A stretch of DNA of 64,000 nt, from the NCBI GenBank assembly GCA_016870355.1, contig VGBR01000005.1, positions 151,764 through 215,763 on the forward strand. Reading direction: 5' to 3'. Shown in pieces: positions 47,324-56,628 of the stretch. Made by a program: the position numbers and the translations under genes. Every line of letters begins with the position of its first letter. The stretch's first letter is position 1. Under the pieces are notes generated by a model, which had not been told where the DNA came from, searched no databases, and was given only the letters and a program-made list of their open reading frames with translations. Source of the DNA: Actinomycetota bacterium (GTDB lineage: Bacteria; Actinomycetota; Acidimicrobiia; IMCC26256; PALSA-555).

Positions 47324-48241
47324 GTGCCCACGCCTGACCAGCTGCTCGCCGCATTCGCCGCGCGGCACCACGGCATCTTCACGCGGCGGGCGGCGCAGGA
47401 GTACGGGCTGTCGGAGCGGCAGATCATGTGCCGGCTTCGCGACAGCACGTGGATCCGAGTTCACGAGTTCGCGTATCGGTTTGCCGCCGCACCGATCACC
47501 TGGGAAGGCAACGTCCTGGCCGCGTGCTGGGCAGGAGGCATTCGGGCGGTGGCGTCACACCGATCGGCAGCATGGCTCTGGAACCTCCCCGGAGGGATGA
47601 GACATCCGGTCGAGATCACCTGTCCTCGATGGCGACGAGCCCGCCACGACGGCATCGTGGTGCACGAGACGAAACGCTTCGACAGTGTTGACCGCACCAC
47701 GATGGACTCGATCCCGGCAACCAGCCCCGAGCGGACACTGCTCGACCTGGGCGCCGTCTGCCGGTCGTCCGTGGTCGAGCTCGCGTTGGAGAACGGCCTA
47801 CGACGCGAGCTCTTCACGTTCGCGTCACTCGAGCAGACGGTCCGCCGGCTCGGGAAACGGGGCCGCAACGGTGTCGGAGTTCTGCGGAAGCTCCTCGACG
47901 AGCGAGGATCGAAGCACGTTCCGACGGACAGCGAGACCGAGACACGGGTCCTGCAGATGTTGCGTCGAAATGGTCTGCCGCGACCCGTCACGCAGCACCG
48001 CATCCTGGACGGATCGCGCTTCGTCGCTCGGGTGGACTTCGCGTACCCCGAATGGAAGATCGCCATGGAGTACGAGAGCTATCAGGAGCACACTGGGAAG
48101 CTCGCCCTCGATCGAGACAATCCGAGGCGCAACGCACTCGTCGCCCTGGGGTGGCGACCCATCGGCATCACCCCCCAGGACATCCGCACCGGCGGTCTCC
48201 GCGTCTCGAACGAGATCCTTCGCCTCACGCGCAACCCTTGA
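47324..48241 (+). CDS. AbiEi-like/DUF559-like protein
   Basis: The 305-residue product starts at GTG 47324. The N-terminus (QLLAAFAARHHGIFTRRAAQEYGLSERQIMCRL) is the winged-helix seen in AbiEi-type antitoxins. The middle carries SHRSAAWLWNLPG and TSPERTLLDLGAV. The C-terminus (FVARVDFAYPEWKIAMEYESYQEH, then RRNALVALGWRPIGIT) is the restriction endonuclease-like DUF559 fold with D, E and a Q/H motif. No AbiEii toxin gene is adjacent, so a classic type IV toxin-antitoxin pair is not supported. The gene is bracketed by two 51-bp palindromic repeats. Confidence 0.8.
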   Translation: MPTPDQLLAAFAARHHGIFTRRAAQEYGLSERQIMCRLRDSTWIRVHEFAYRFAAAPITWEGNVLAACWAGGIRAVASHRSAAWLWNLPGGMRHPVEITCPRWRRARHDGIVVHETKRFDSVDRTTMDSIPATSPERTLLDLGAVCRSSVVELALENGLRRELFTFASLEQTVRRLGKRGRNGVGVLRKLLDERGSKHVPTDSETETRVLQMLRRNGLPRPVTQHRILDGSRFVARVDFAYPEWKIAMEYESYQEHTGKLALDRDNPRRNALVALGWRPIGITPQDIRTGGLRVSNEILRLTRNP

Positions 48242-48245
48242 CCTG

Positions 48246-48296
48246 CGTTCTGGCGTCGATCGCAGACCATATGGGTATGTCAGCGACGCCAGAACG
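48246..48296. repeat. 51-bp palindromic repeat, right copy
   Basis: Arms CGTTCTGGCGTCG and CGACGCCAGAACG pair perfectly over 13 bp. It begins 5 nt after the stop of the AbiEi-like gene and ends 7 nt before the stop of the convergent pepA. It could serve as a terminator for both genes. Confidence 0.8.
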
Positions 48297-48302
48297 GGGG
48301 TT

Positions 48303-49913
48303 CTAGGCCGTGGTCGACGACGTTCGAGACGTGCGTGTGGACTTCGTTGACTTCTTTGGCGGCTTCCGTGCTGACTTCTTTGGCGGCTTCCGTGCTGACT
48401 TCTTCGGCTTCTTCGGCTTCGGCGCCGGAGGGTCGAAGTGCTCCACCAGCTCCACCAACGTCCTGACGCCGAAGCCGGTGCCGCCCTTGGTGAGCTCGCC
48501 GTCGTCGCTGCCCGCTCGTGCTGGACCGGCGATGTCGAGGTGCGCCCATGGAACCTCGTCGACGAACGCTTCGAGGAAGATGCCGGCGGTGAGCGCGCCA
48601 CCCATGCCGCTCGTCCCGATGTTGCGCAGATCGGCCACTTCGGACTCGAGCAGCTTGCGGTACTCGTCGGGCAGTGGCAACGGCCACGTCGGCTCACCCG
48701 CGCGGTCCGACGCGGACCGGACCTGATCGACCCAGCCGCTGTCGTTGCCCATCAGACCGGCGACCTTCTCGCCGAGCGCGACCACGCACGCACCAGTGAG
48801 CGTGGCGAGGTCAACCATCGCGTCGGAACCGTCGGTCACAGCCAGCGCGAGGGCATCGGCGAGGATCAAGCGGCCCTCGGCGTCGGTGTTGAGCACCTCC
48901 ACCGTCTTGCCGTTGCGCATCTTCAGCACGTCGCCCGGGCGGATCGCGTTGCCGCTCGGCATGTTCTCCACCATCGGCGCGTACGCGACGACTCGGTGCT
49001 TCACGCCGAGCGCGCGCAACGTCGCCATGGTGGCAAGCACCGCGGCCGCACCGGACATGTCGGTCTTCATCGTCTCCATGCCCTGCGCAGGCTTGATCGA
49101 CAAGCCACCGGAGTCGAAGATCACGCCCTTGCCGACGAGAGCGAGCGTGCCCCGCGCCTTCTTTCCTGTCGGTTCGTAGACGACCTTCACGAACCGCGGC
49201 GGGCGCACCGATCCCTGCCCGACGCCGAGCACCCCACCCATCTTCTGCGTGCGCATCTGGGCCTCGTTGAGGATCGTGACGCGCACGCCCTTGCCTGTAA
49301 GAAGCCGACGGGCGGCGGCCGCGAACTCGGTCGGCGACTTCGCGCCGGCCGGCTCGTTCACCATGTCGCGCGCCCACGCCACCGCTTCGGTGATCACTTG
49401 CGCGCGCTTCAACGCTGCTTGCACCTTCGCGCCGCCGGTACTGGCGAGCGACACCTTGCGCAGCTTCGTCTGCTCCCCTTCGGACTTGTACTCGAGGAAC
49501 TTGTACGAGCCGAGGATCACGCCTTCGGCGAACGCTCCGGCGGCGGCCTCGGCGGTGAGTCCGTTGTCGGCCGCGCCGGCGACGGTCGTGACGATCGAAC
49601 TCGCCTTCGCGGCACGGCGCGCCAGCGCAGCACCCGCCCGGCGCAGCGTGGCCGCGTCAACCTCATCACGCGCACCAAGACCGATGAGGACGGCGTTCTT
49701 CGCCGCGGTCTTCCCGTTCAGTGGCACGACGATCGTCTCGCCGGGCTTGCCGCTGAAGCCCGCACCCTCGAGGAACGTCTTCAGGCCCCCGCCGAACGCC
49801 TTTTCGACGATGTCACCACCCGGTCCTGGCACCCGGTCGGCAAAGAACGGGACGGCAAGGAGATCGGCGCGCACCTTCGCGACGTCCTGGGTTGTCGCAC
49901 TGAAAGAAATCAT
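48303..49913 (-). CDS. pepA: leucyl aminopeptidase (M17) with Lys-rich tail
   Basis: The 536-residue metallo-aminopeptidase has the M17 signature NTDAEGRLILADAL, the metal ligands in VGKGVIFDSGGLSIKP and the later HLDIAGPA. It removes N-terminal residues from peptides. The last 45 or so residues are an added basic tail with SARKPPKK units, encoded by a 24-bp tandem repeat. The start ATG 49913 has TAGAAT 9 nt upstream. It is divergent from metH, with only 43 nt between the starts. Confidence 0.95.
   Translation of the reverse strand: MISFSATTQDVAKVRADLLAVPFFADRVPGPGGDIVEKAFGGGLKTFLEGAGFSGKPGETIVVPLNGKTAAKNAVLIGLGARDEVDAATLRRAGAALARRAAKASSIVTTVAGAADNGLTAEAAAGAFAEGVILGSYKFLEYKSEGEQTKLRKVSLASTGGAKVQAALKRAQVITEAVAWARDMVNEPAGAKSPTEFAAAARRLLTGKGVRVTILNEAQMRTQKMGGVLGVGQGSVRPPRFVKVVYEPTGKKARGTLALVGKGVIFDSGGLSIKPAQGMETMKTDMSGAAAVLATMATLRALGVKHRVVAYAPMVENMPSGNAIRPGDVLKMRNGKTVEVLNTDAEGRLILADALALAVTDGSDAMVDLATLTGACVVALGEKVAGLMGNDSGWVDQVRSASDRAGEPTWPLPLPDEYRKLLESEVADLRNIGTSGMGGALTAGIFLEAFVDEVPWAHLDIAGPARAGSDDGELTKGGTGFGVRTLVELVEHFDPPAPKPKKPKKSARKPPKKSARKPPKKSTKSTRTSRTSSTTA
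48349..48410. repeat. 24-bp tandem repeat in pepA 3' end
   Basis: Two identical 24-bp units (48349-48372 and 48373-48396), followed by a partial third, encode repeated SARKPPKK in the basic tail of PepA. Confidence 0.8.
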
Positions 49914-49922
49914 CTTCGGCCG

Positions 49923-49928
49923 ATTCTA
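49923..49928 (-). promoter_or_regulatory. -10-like element, pepA
   Basis: TAGAAT on the minus strand ends 9 nt before ATG 49913, with no ribosome site between. Confidence 0.5.
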
Positions 49929-49941
49929 CGAGGGGCTCCGG

Positions 49942-49947
49942 TACTCT
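49942..49947 (+). promoter_or_regulatory. -10-like element, metH
   Basis: TACTCT lies 9 nt before ATG 49957. The whole divergent gap is 43 nt, so there is no room for a cobalamin riboswitch or other long leader in front of metH. Confidence 0.5.
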
Positions 49948-49956
49948 TGATGAGTC

Positions 49957-52900
49957 ATGGCCGACTTCTTGGAGCATCTACGCGAGCGCGTGCTGGTGCT
50001 CGACGGCGCTTTCGGCACGTGGATGCAGGGCCACGACCTCGACGCCGAAGCCTTTGGCGGCGCGGCGCTCGAAGGGTGCAACGAGCACCTCGTGCTCACC
50101 CAGCCCGATCTCGTGCGCGAGATGCACGCGTCGTTCTTCGAGGTGGGTGTCGACGCGGTCGAGACCGCGACCTTCGGCGCGTTCCCGATCGTGCTCGACG
50201 AGTACCAGATCCCCGAGAAGACGCACGACATCAACGTGAAGGCCGCTCAGATCGCCAAAGAGGTCGCGTCCGACTTCACCACGCCGGATCGGCCGCGCTG
50301 GGTCGTTGGCTCGGTCGGGCCTGGCACGAAGCTCCCGTCGCTGGGGCACATCGCGTTCGCCGCGCTGCGCGACTCGTACCTCCCCCAGATGGCGGCACTG
50401 CTCGAAGGTGGCGTCGACGCGCTGATCATCGAGACCGTCCAGGACCTTCTCCAGGGCAAGGCCGCCGTCATCGCGGCTCGGCGCGCGATGGCCGACGCTG
50501 GACGCGAGGTGCCGCTCATCGTGCAGGTCACGGTGGAGACCACCGGACGCTTGCTCCTTGGCTCCGAGATCGGTGCCGCGCTGACTGTGATCGACGCGCT
50601 GCGCCCCGATGTGATCGGCCTGAACTGCGCGACCGGTCCCGCCGAGATGGTCGAGCACATGCGCTACCTCTCCCAGCACGCGCGGCCGTTCCTGTCGTGC
50701 CTCCCGAACGCGGGCCTCCCGTCGATCGTCGAGGGGCACACCCACTACGACCTCACGCCCGAAGAGCTCGCCGACGCGCACGACCGCTTCACCAGCGAGC
50801 TCGGCGTCAACCTCGTGGGCGGTTGTTGCGGCACGACGCCCGAGCACCTGCGCCAGGTCGTCGAACGCGTCTCGGGCCGCACGCCGACGCCGCGCAACCC
50901 GGTGCACGAGCCTGGTGCATCGTCGGTGTACTCGCACGTGCCGTTCCAACAGGACACCTCGATCCTCATCATCGGTGAGCGCACGAACGCGAACGGGTCC
51001 AAGAAGTTCCGCGAGGCGATGCTCGAGACCGATTGGGACACGTGCGTGCAGATGGCACGCGAGCAAGTGAAGGAGGGCGCACACATCCTCGACGTGTGCG
51101 TCGACTATGTCGGCCGCGACGGCGTCGCCGACATGGAGGAGCTCGCGTCGCGCTTCGCGACCCAAGCCCCGCTCCCGCTCGTGTTCGACTCCACCGAGCC
51201 CCCGGTCATGGAAGCCGGCCTCCAGCACTCTGGTGGGAAAGCCATCCTCAACTCGGCCAACCTCGAGGACGGCGAAGGCCCGGGCTCACGCCTCGACAAG
51301 GTGTTCACCCTCGCCCGCGAGTACGGCGCGGCGGTGATCTGCCTCGCGATCGACGAAGAAGGCCAAGCGCGCACCGCCGACTGGAAGTTCCAGATCTGCA
51401 AGCGCATCCACGACATCGCCGTGCAGCAGTACGGGCTCGAGGCGACCGACCTCATCTTCGACTGTCTCACGTTCCCCCTCGGTTCCGGACAAGAGGATCT
51501 GCGCAAGGACGGCATCGAGACGATCGAGGCGATTCGCCGCGTGAAGGCCGAGCTGCCGGGCGCGTCGACGATCCTCGGTGTGTCGAACGTGAGCTTCGGC
51601 CTCAAGCCCGCGCTCCGCCACGTGATCAACAGTGTGTTCCTGCACGAGTGCGTGGAAGCCGGGCTCGACTCGGCGATCGTGCACGCGGCGCGCATCATGC
51701 CGATGCACAAGATCCCCGACGACGTGCGTGAGATGACGCTCGATCTCGTGTACGACCGGCGCCGCGCCGACTACGACCCGCTGCACCAGCTCATGGCCGC
51801 GTTCGAGGACGTGGAGGCCGACAAGGTGGAGCGCGAAGACCGATCGGCCTGGCCGGTCGGCGAGCGGCTCAAGCACCGCATCATCGACGGCGAACGCGAC
51901 GGGCTCGAAGCTGACCTCGACGAGCAGCTGAAAGAGCTCGCGGCACTCAACATCGTCAACGACGTACTCCTCGACGGCATGAAGGTGGTTGGCGATCTCT
52001 TCGCGTCCGGCGAGATGCAGCTCCCCTTCGTGCTCCAGAGCGCGGAGACGATGAAGGCCGCGGTCGCTCACCTCGAACCGCACATGGAGAAGTCGGACAG
52101 TGGTGGGAAGGGAACGCTCGTCATCGGCACCGTGAAGGGTGATGTGCACGACATCGGCAAGAACCTCGTCGACATCATTCTCACCAACAACGGCTACGAG
52201 GTCCACAACATCGGGATCAAGGCACCGCTCCAAGCCTTCGTCGACAAGGCGAAGGAAGTGGAGGCTGACGCGGTTGGCATGAGCGGCTTGCTCGTGAAGA
52301 GCACGCTCATCATGCGCGAGAACCTCGAAGAGATGAACACGCTCGGCCTCAGCGAGACGCCGGTGCTGCTCGGAGGCGCCGCCCTCACGCGCAGCTACGT
52401 CGAGCGCGACCTCCGCCAGGTCTACGAAGGCCGGCTCTTCTACGGCAAGGACGCATTCGAAGGGTTGCGCACGATGGACGCGCTGATGGATGCCAAGCGC
52501 ACCGGGGTGCTCGACCCAGAGTTCGGCCGCGAGCTCACCGGCCGTGAGCTCCCGGCGCGCCGCCAGCCGACCGATGACGACGATGGGGAAGTCGACACCG
52601 CGCGCTCGGACGTCGCGACCGATGTCGAGGTGTTCGCGCCACCGTTCGTCGGAGCCCGGGTCGCCAAGGGGATCGCGCTCGAGGACATCGCCGCCTACAT
52701 CAACGAGACGGCGTTGTTCCGCAACCAGTGGCAGTTCCGGCCGGACAAGAAGCTCAACGAGAACGATGAGGAGTTCAAGACCCGGATCCGGCCGCAGCTG
52801 CGCGAGCAGCTCGCGGTCGCGCAAGCCGAGGGTGTGCTCGTGCCCGCCGTCGTGTGGGGCTACTTCCCGGTGAGCTCAGAGGGCAACGACCTCATCGTGT

Positions 52901-53421
52901 GGACCGACACCGACCGCGCGACCGAGCGACTCCGCTTCACGTTCCCACGGCAGGGCAAAGATCGCCGGCTGTGCATCGCCGACTTCTTCCGGCCTGCCGA
53001 CTCCGGCGATCCCGACTACGCGGCGTTCCACGTCGTGACGATGGGTGCGCGCGCCACAGAGCGGGAGCGTGAGCTGTTCGCCGAGGATCGGTACCAGGAG
53101 TACCTGTTCCTGCACGGGCTGTCGGTCGAGATGACCGAGGCGCTCGCCGAGTACTGGCACTGGCGCATCCGCGACGAGTGGGGCTTCGTCGACCAAGACG
53201 GTCCGACGCTCGCCGGCCTGTTCCGTCAGCAGTACCGCGGCTCGCGGTACTCGTGGGGCTACCCCGCGTGCCCGAACCTCGAGGACCAGGCGAAGCTCGA
53301 CGAGCTGCTCGACCTCGACCGCATCGGCGTGCACCTCACCGAGGAGTTCCAGCTGGAGCCCGAGCAGACGACCTCGGCCATCATCGTTCCGCACCCCGAG
53401 GCCAAGTACTTCATCGCCTGA
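49957..53421 (+). CDS. metH: cobalamin-dependent methionine synthase
   Basis: The 1,154-residue enzyme has all four MetH modules. The homocysteine domain has zinc cysteines in GLNCATGP and GGCCGTTPEHLR. The methyl-tetrahydrofolate domain has IIGERTNANGSKKFREAML. The B12 cap and Rossmann domain has VKGDVHDIGKNLV (lower-axial His) and GMSGLLVKST. The C-terminal activation domain has YRGSRYSWGYPACPNLEDQ. An acidic linker (DDDDGEVDTARSDVATD) separates the last two. It methylates homocysteine to methionine. B12 is also used by the mutase at 36527, so the organism imports or makes cobalamin. Confidence 0.98.
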   Translation: MADFLEHLRERVLVLDGAFGTWMQGHDLDAEAFGGAALEGCNEHLVLTQPDLVREMHASFFEVGVDAVETATFGAFPIVLDEYQIPEKTHDINVKAAQIAKEVASDFTTPDRPRWVVGSVGPGTKLPSLGHIAFAALRDSYLPQMAALLEGGVDALIIETVQDLLQGKAAVIAARRAMADAGREVPLIVQVTVETTGRLLLGSEIGAALTVIDALRPDVIGLNCATGPAEMVEHMRYLSQHARPFLSCLPNAGLPSIVEGHTHYDLTPEELADAHDRFTSELGVNLVGGCCGTTPEHLRQVVERVSGRTPTPRNPVHEPGASSVYSHVPFQQDTSILIIGERTNANGSKKFREAMLETDWDTCVQMAREQVKEGAHILDVCVDYVGRDGVADMEELASRFATQAPLPLVFDSTEPPVMEAGLQHSGGKAILNSANLEDGEGPGSRLDKVFTLAREYGAAVICLAIDEEGQARTADWKFQICKRIHDIAVQQYGLEATDLIFDCLTFPLGSGQEDLRKDGIETIEAIRRVKAELPGASTILGVSNVSFGLKPALRHVINSVFLHECVEAGLDSAIVHAARIMPMHKIPDDVREMTLDLVYDRRRADYDPLHQLMAAFEDVEADKVEREDRSAWPVGERLKHRIIDGERDGLEADLDEQLKELAALNIVNDVLLDGMKVVGDLFASGEMQLPFVLQSAETMKAAVAHLEPHMEKSDSGGKGTLVIGTVKGDVHDIGKNLVDIILTNNGYEVHNIGIKAPLQAFVDKAKEVEADAVGMSGLLVKSTLIMRENLEEMNTLGLSETPVLLGGAALTRSYVERDLRQVYEGRLFYGKDAFEGLRTMDALMDAKRTGVLDPEFGRELTGRELPARRQPTDDDDGEVDTARSDVATDVEVFAPPFVGARVAKGIALEDIAAYINETALFRNQWQFRPDKKLNENDEEFKTRIRPQLREQLAVAQAEGVLVPAVVWGYFPVSSEGNDLIVWTDTDRATERLRFTFPRQGKDRRLCIADFFRPADSGDPDYAAFHVVTMGARATERERELFAEDRYQEYLFLHGLSVEMTEALAEYWHWRIRDEWGFVDQDGPTLAGLFRQQYRGSRYSWGYPACPNLEDQAKLDELLDLDRIGVHLTEEFQLEPEQTTSAIIVPHPEAKYFIA

Positions 53422-53428
53422 CCTCCCC

Positions 53429-53434
53429 TACGAT
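53429..53434 (+). promoter_or_regulatory. -10-like element, rmlA
   Basis: TACGAT lies 9 nt before ATG 53444, with no ribosome site between. It would separate the polysaccharide genes from metH. Confidence 0.4.
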
Positions 53435-53443
53435 TCGATCGCC

Positions 53444-54529
53444 ATGAAGGGCCTCATCCTCTGCGGCGGTGCCGGGACGCGGCTGCGTCCCATCACCCAC
53501 ACGAGCGCGAAGCAGCTCGTGCCGGTGGCCAACAAGCCGATCCTCTTCTACGGCATCGAGGACATGGTGGCGGCCGGCATCACCGACCTCGGCATCATCG
53601 TCGGCGACACCGCCAACGAGATCATGGATGCGGTCGGCGATGGCTCACGTTGGGGCGCAACCGTCACCTACATCCCTCAAGCTGCCCCCGAGGGCCTCGC
53701 CCATTGCGTCTTGATCGCACGGGACTTCCTGGGTGATGACGACTTCGTGATGTATCTGGGCGACAACCTCCTCGAACAGGGCCTCTCTGACTTCGTCGAC
53801 CGCTTCGAGCACGCCCGCGCCGCGGGAGGCGACCATGCGCCTTCCGCGCAGATCCTCCTCGCCCCGGTCGACGACCCCCGTCAGTTCGGTGTCGCCGAGG
53901 TCGACGACGTCGGTCATGTGGTCCGTCTCGTCGAGAAGCCTGAAGACCCACCATCGGATCTCGCGCTGGTCGGCGTCTACCTCTTCGACCGGCACATCCA
54001 CATGGCCGTGCGCGCGATCGAGCCGTCAGGTCGAGGCGAGCTCGAGATCACCGACGCGATCCAGTGGTTGCTCGACCACGGTCACACGGTGCTTCACGAC
54101 GTGCTGAGCGGGTGGTGGCTCGACACCGGCAAGAAGGACCCGCTGCTCGAGAGCAACCGGCTCCTGCTCAACCGGTTGGAGCCAGCGAACCACGGTTCCG
54201 TCGACGAGGGATCCACGATCGAAGGCAACGTCGTCATCGAGAAGGACGCGCAGGTCATTGGGTCGCGGATCCGCGGTCCGGCGATCGTCGGCGAGCGCAC
54301 CCGCGTGATCGACAGCTACGTCGGTCCGTTCACCTCCATCGGCAACGACTGCGAGATCCGCGCGTCGGAGATCGATCACTCGGTGGTGTTGGAGCACACG
54401 AACATCGTCGGCGTGCCCGGACTTGCTGACTCGCTCGTCGGTCGGTACGTCGAGCTCACCCGCAGCGGTCAGCTCCCGCGAGCGTTGCGTCTCATGCTCG
54501 GCGACCACTCCAGCATCGACCTCGAGTAG
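53444..54529 (+). CDS. rmlA: glucose-1-phosphate thymidylyltransferase, long form
   Basis: RmlA makes dTDP-glucose, the first step to dTDP-L-rhamnose. The nucleotidyltransferase signature LCGGAGTRLRPITHTSAKQL is at the N-terminus, and GDNLLEQG and VEKPEDPPSDLALVGVY follow. The 361-residue length comes from a C-terminal left-handed beta-helix (VDEGSTIEGNVVIEKDAQVI and onwards), typical of the long RmlA form that is often found with antibiotic or surface-sugar genes. It heads a cluster with rmlC, rmlB and rmlD. Confidence 0.93.
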   Translation: MKGLILCGGAGTRLRPITHTSAKQLVPVANKPILFYGIEDMVAAGITDLGIIVGDTANEIMDAVGDGSRWGATVTYIPQAAPEGLAHCVLIARDFLGDDDFVMYLGDNLLEQGLSDFVDRFEHARAAGGDHAPSAQILLAPVDDPRQFGVAEVDDVGHVVRLVEKPEDPPSDLALVGVYLFDRHIHMAVRAIEPSGRGELEITDAIQWLLDHGHTVLHDVLSGWWLDTGKKDPLLESNRLLLNRLEPANHGSVDEGSTIEGNVVIEKDAQVIGSRIRGPAIVGERTRVIDSYVGPFTSIGNDCEIRASEIDHSVVLEHTNIVGVPGLADSLVGRYVELTRSGQLPRALRLMLGDHSSIDLE

Positions 54530-54567
54530 CCATCGAGGACCGTGCCCAAGATCAAGGAACGGATAAT

Positions 54568-55977
54568 TCAGGAACGCAGGCGGCGGAGCTTGCGCTTCAC
54601 CTTGCCGGCCGCGCGGCGGGCGCGGCGATAGGCACGTCGCGCACGCGAGCCGTACATCCGTCGCTCGGCGTCGACCCGACGATGCGCCTCAGCTGCGAGC
54701 GCGTCGGTACCGGCCCCGCGGGCGACGGCTTCATCGAGTGCGTCGAGCTCGGCGTCCACTCGCTTGGGCGCGGTCTGCACCATGACGACCGCGAGCTCGG
54801 TGCGCGCGAGCGCTTCGTAGATCGGTGTCTCGGGATCCGCGTAGTGGCCGTAGCGGTCCCACTGCGCGCGACCGCACCACGCTGCAGCCGTGAAGCACGC
54901 GGCCGCAGGCTTGGGTCGGCGTTCGTGCCAGAGGTGCACCGCGCCGAGATTGTGGAAGATCCCAGTCATCACCGCCGCCACCTCAGGATCTCCAACGACC
55001 GAGAGCGGAGCATCGATATCGATCGAATGACGGCGCTGCACAGCGTCGCGGAGGAGGGGAAGGCAATCAGCGACGCGTCCGAAGTCCCCGTCCCTGACCA
55101 TCCACTTCAGCTGGCGCATCGCCATACCCAACGCGAGTGCGGATCCGGGTTCCGCACGAGCCGCGCGGGTCTCGCAGTAGCGGATGAGGTCGCCGAGCGC
55201 GGCGCGTTCGTCAGGTCGCACCTTGTTGAGCGCCGCGGGATCAAGCGAGGCGACGGCGTGCAGGCTCGGGCCGACGGGCCAGACCTTCGCAGCGAAGCCG
55301 GCATCGGTGAGGAGCCGCTCGAGACCCGATGCGTCGACGAGGAACTCGTGCAACCCGACCGAGAGCACCGGGTACAACAGCGTCCATGGGGTGTCGGGCT
55401 CGACCACCGACGCGTCGGGCGTGGTGAGCACGACGATGCCGTCAGGGCTCAGACGAAGGCGCATCGCCGCGAGGTATTCGTGGGGGTCGGCGACGTGCTC
55501 GATCACCTCCGACGAGAAGATGACGTCGAAGTGCTCGTCGACCGGGAAGGCGTCGTCGAGCGTGCCCGGGCGGATGTCGAGATCCAGCTCACGACGACCG
55601 CGCTCCGCGGCGACTGACGGATCGAGGCCGATGCCCTCAGCGTCGAACAGGAACCGGGCGACGTCGAGGGCGAAGCCGTAGCCACAGCCCACGTCGAGCA
55701 TGCGCGCACCGCGGCGCATCCCCGATTGCACGAGCATGTCGGCAATTGCTTCGATCCCCGCGATCTGCTCGACGTAGATGTCCCAGTCGGCGTCGGTGTA
55801 CCACGACGGTGGCAGCTGCGCGCCGAGCACGACCGCGTTGCAGTCCGCGCAGCGGGCGATCTCGACCTGCGGTGACTGCCACTCGACCGGGACGCGTGCG
55901 ATCAGTCGCTGCGACTTCGTGCGTGTGCACACAGGACACCGCAGGTCGACCCGCCCGTCGGCCCACGCGATCTCCAC
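54568..55977 (-). CDS. class I SAM methyltransferase with N-terminal zinc ribbon
   Basis: This protein of about 469 residues begins with a CPVC...CADC zinc-ribbon segment. A methyltransferase domain follows (MLDVGCGYGFALDVARFL, then IGLDPS and VIFSSEVIEHVADPHEYLAAM). A helical C-terminal region of about 200 residues may be TPR-like, and the chain ends in a very basic Arg/Lys tail. The start is uncertain: GTG 55977 or TTG 55980 are the nearest sensible ones, and the frame stays open far upstream through the antisense of rmlC. Placement between rmlA and rmlC on the other strand suggests methylation of a surface sugar or lipid carrier. Confidence 0.78.
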   Translation of the reverse strand: MEIAWADGRVDLRCPVCTRTKSQRLIARVPVEWQSPQVEIARCADCNAVVLGAQLPPSWYTDADWDIYVEQIAGIEAIADMLVQSGMRRGARMLDVGCGYGFALDVARFLFDAEGIGLDPSVAAERGRRELDLDIRPGTLDDAFPVDEHFDVIFSSEVIEHVADPHEYLAAMRLRLSPDGIVVLTTPDASVVEPDTPWTLLYPVLSVGLHEFLVDASGLERLLTDAGFAAKVWPVGPSLHAVASLDPAALNKVRPDERAALGDLIRYCETRAARAEPGSALALGMAMRQLKWMVRDGDFGRVADCLPLLRDAVQRRHSIDIDAPLSVVGDPEVAAVMTGIFHNLGAVHLWHERRPKPAAACFTAAAWCGRAQWDRYGHYADPETPIYEALARTELAVVMVQTAPKRVDAELDALDEAVARGAGTDALAAEAHRRVDAERRMYGSRARRAYRRARRAAGKVKRKLRRLRS

Positions 55978-56061
55978 CAACGGATACTGGCACAGGCTCC
56001 CATGGGCATTGGAGCCGAACGACCCTGGCGAAAGACCCAATCTGGAGTAGAAACTTGAGTG

Positions 56062-56628
56062 ATGGCGTCCGTCGAAGCGTCCGATGTCATCGCGGGCGTG
56101 TACGTGATCGATCCCAAGCTGCACGGTGACGAGCGCGGCGTGTTCGTCGAGACGTATCGCCGCGAGTGGATCCCGCAAGGGCGCGAGATGATCCAGGCGA
56201 ACCGCGCCGACCGTCAGGCCGGATGCGTCGTCGGACTGCACTACCACCTGCACCAGGCCGACTACTGGTACGTGCCCACCGGTCGGGCACGGGTGGTGCT
56301 CCACGATCTGCGCACTGGCTCCCCCACTGATGGCGCCACGCTCACCGTCGATCTCGGCACCCGGGAAGACGGCACGCACGACCATCGCGGCGTGTACATC
56401 CCTCCGGGAGTCGCGCACGGCTTCGCGTCGCTGACCGACATGACCATCACCTACCTGGTCGACGGCTACTACAACCCCGAGGATGAGCTCGGCGTCGCGT
56501 GGAACGATCCGGCGGTCCAAGCCGACTGGGGTGTTGCCGACCCGATCCTCTCCGACCGCGACCAGCAGAACCCCGGTCGCAACGAGCTCCCCGCAGGCCG
56601 TCAGCCGCATTGGGGTCTGCGCACATGA
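56062..56628 (+). CDS. rmlC: dTDP-4-dehydrorhamnose 3,5-epimerase family protein
   Basis: The 188-residue cupin matches RmlC: DERGVFVETYRREW, the catalytic His in GLHYHLHQADYW, and IPPGVAHGFASL. RmlC epimerises C3 and C5 of the 4-keto sugar in dTDP-rhamnose synthesis. Its stop overlaps the rmlB start (ATGA). ATG 56062 is preferred; GTG 56059 directly before it is the alternative. Confidence 0.92.
   Translation: MASVEASDVIAGVYVIDPKLHGDERGVFVETYRREWIPQGREMIQANRADRQAGCVVGLHYHLHQADYWYVPTGRARVVLHDLRTGSPTDGATLTVDLGTREDGTHDHRGVYIPPGVAHGFASLTDMTITYLVDGYYNPEDELGVAWNDPAVQADWGVADPILSDRDQQNPGRNELPAGRQPHWGLRT

Noticed and set aside
47324..48241. Complete type IV (AbiE) toxin-antitoxin system
   Set aside because: Only an AbiEi-like protein is present. 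The neighbours are rhodanese-ThiF and pepA, with no AbiEii nucleotidyltransferase.
49914..49956. Cobalamin or SAM riboswitch upstream of metH
   Set aside because: Only 43 nt separate the divergent pepA and metH starts, too little for either riboswitch, and the metH promoter-like hexamer leaves almost no leader.
54568..56610. 680-codon open frame on the minus strand including the antisense of rmlC
   Set aside because: Only the part downstream of about 55977 resembles a methyltransferase. The upstream 211 codons are antisense to the clear rmlC gene.
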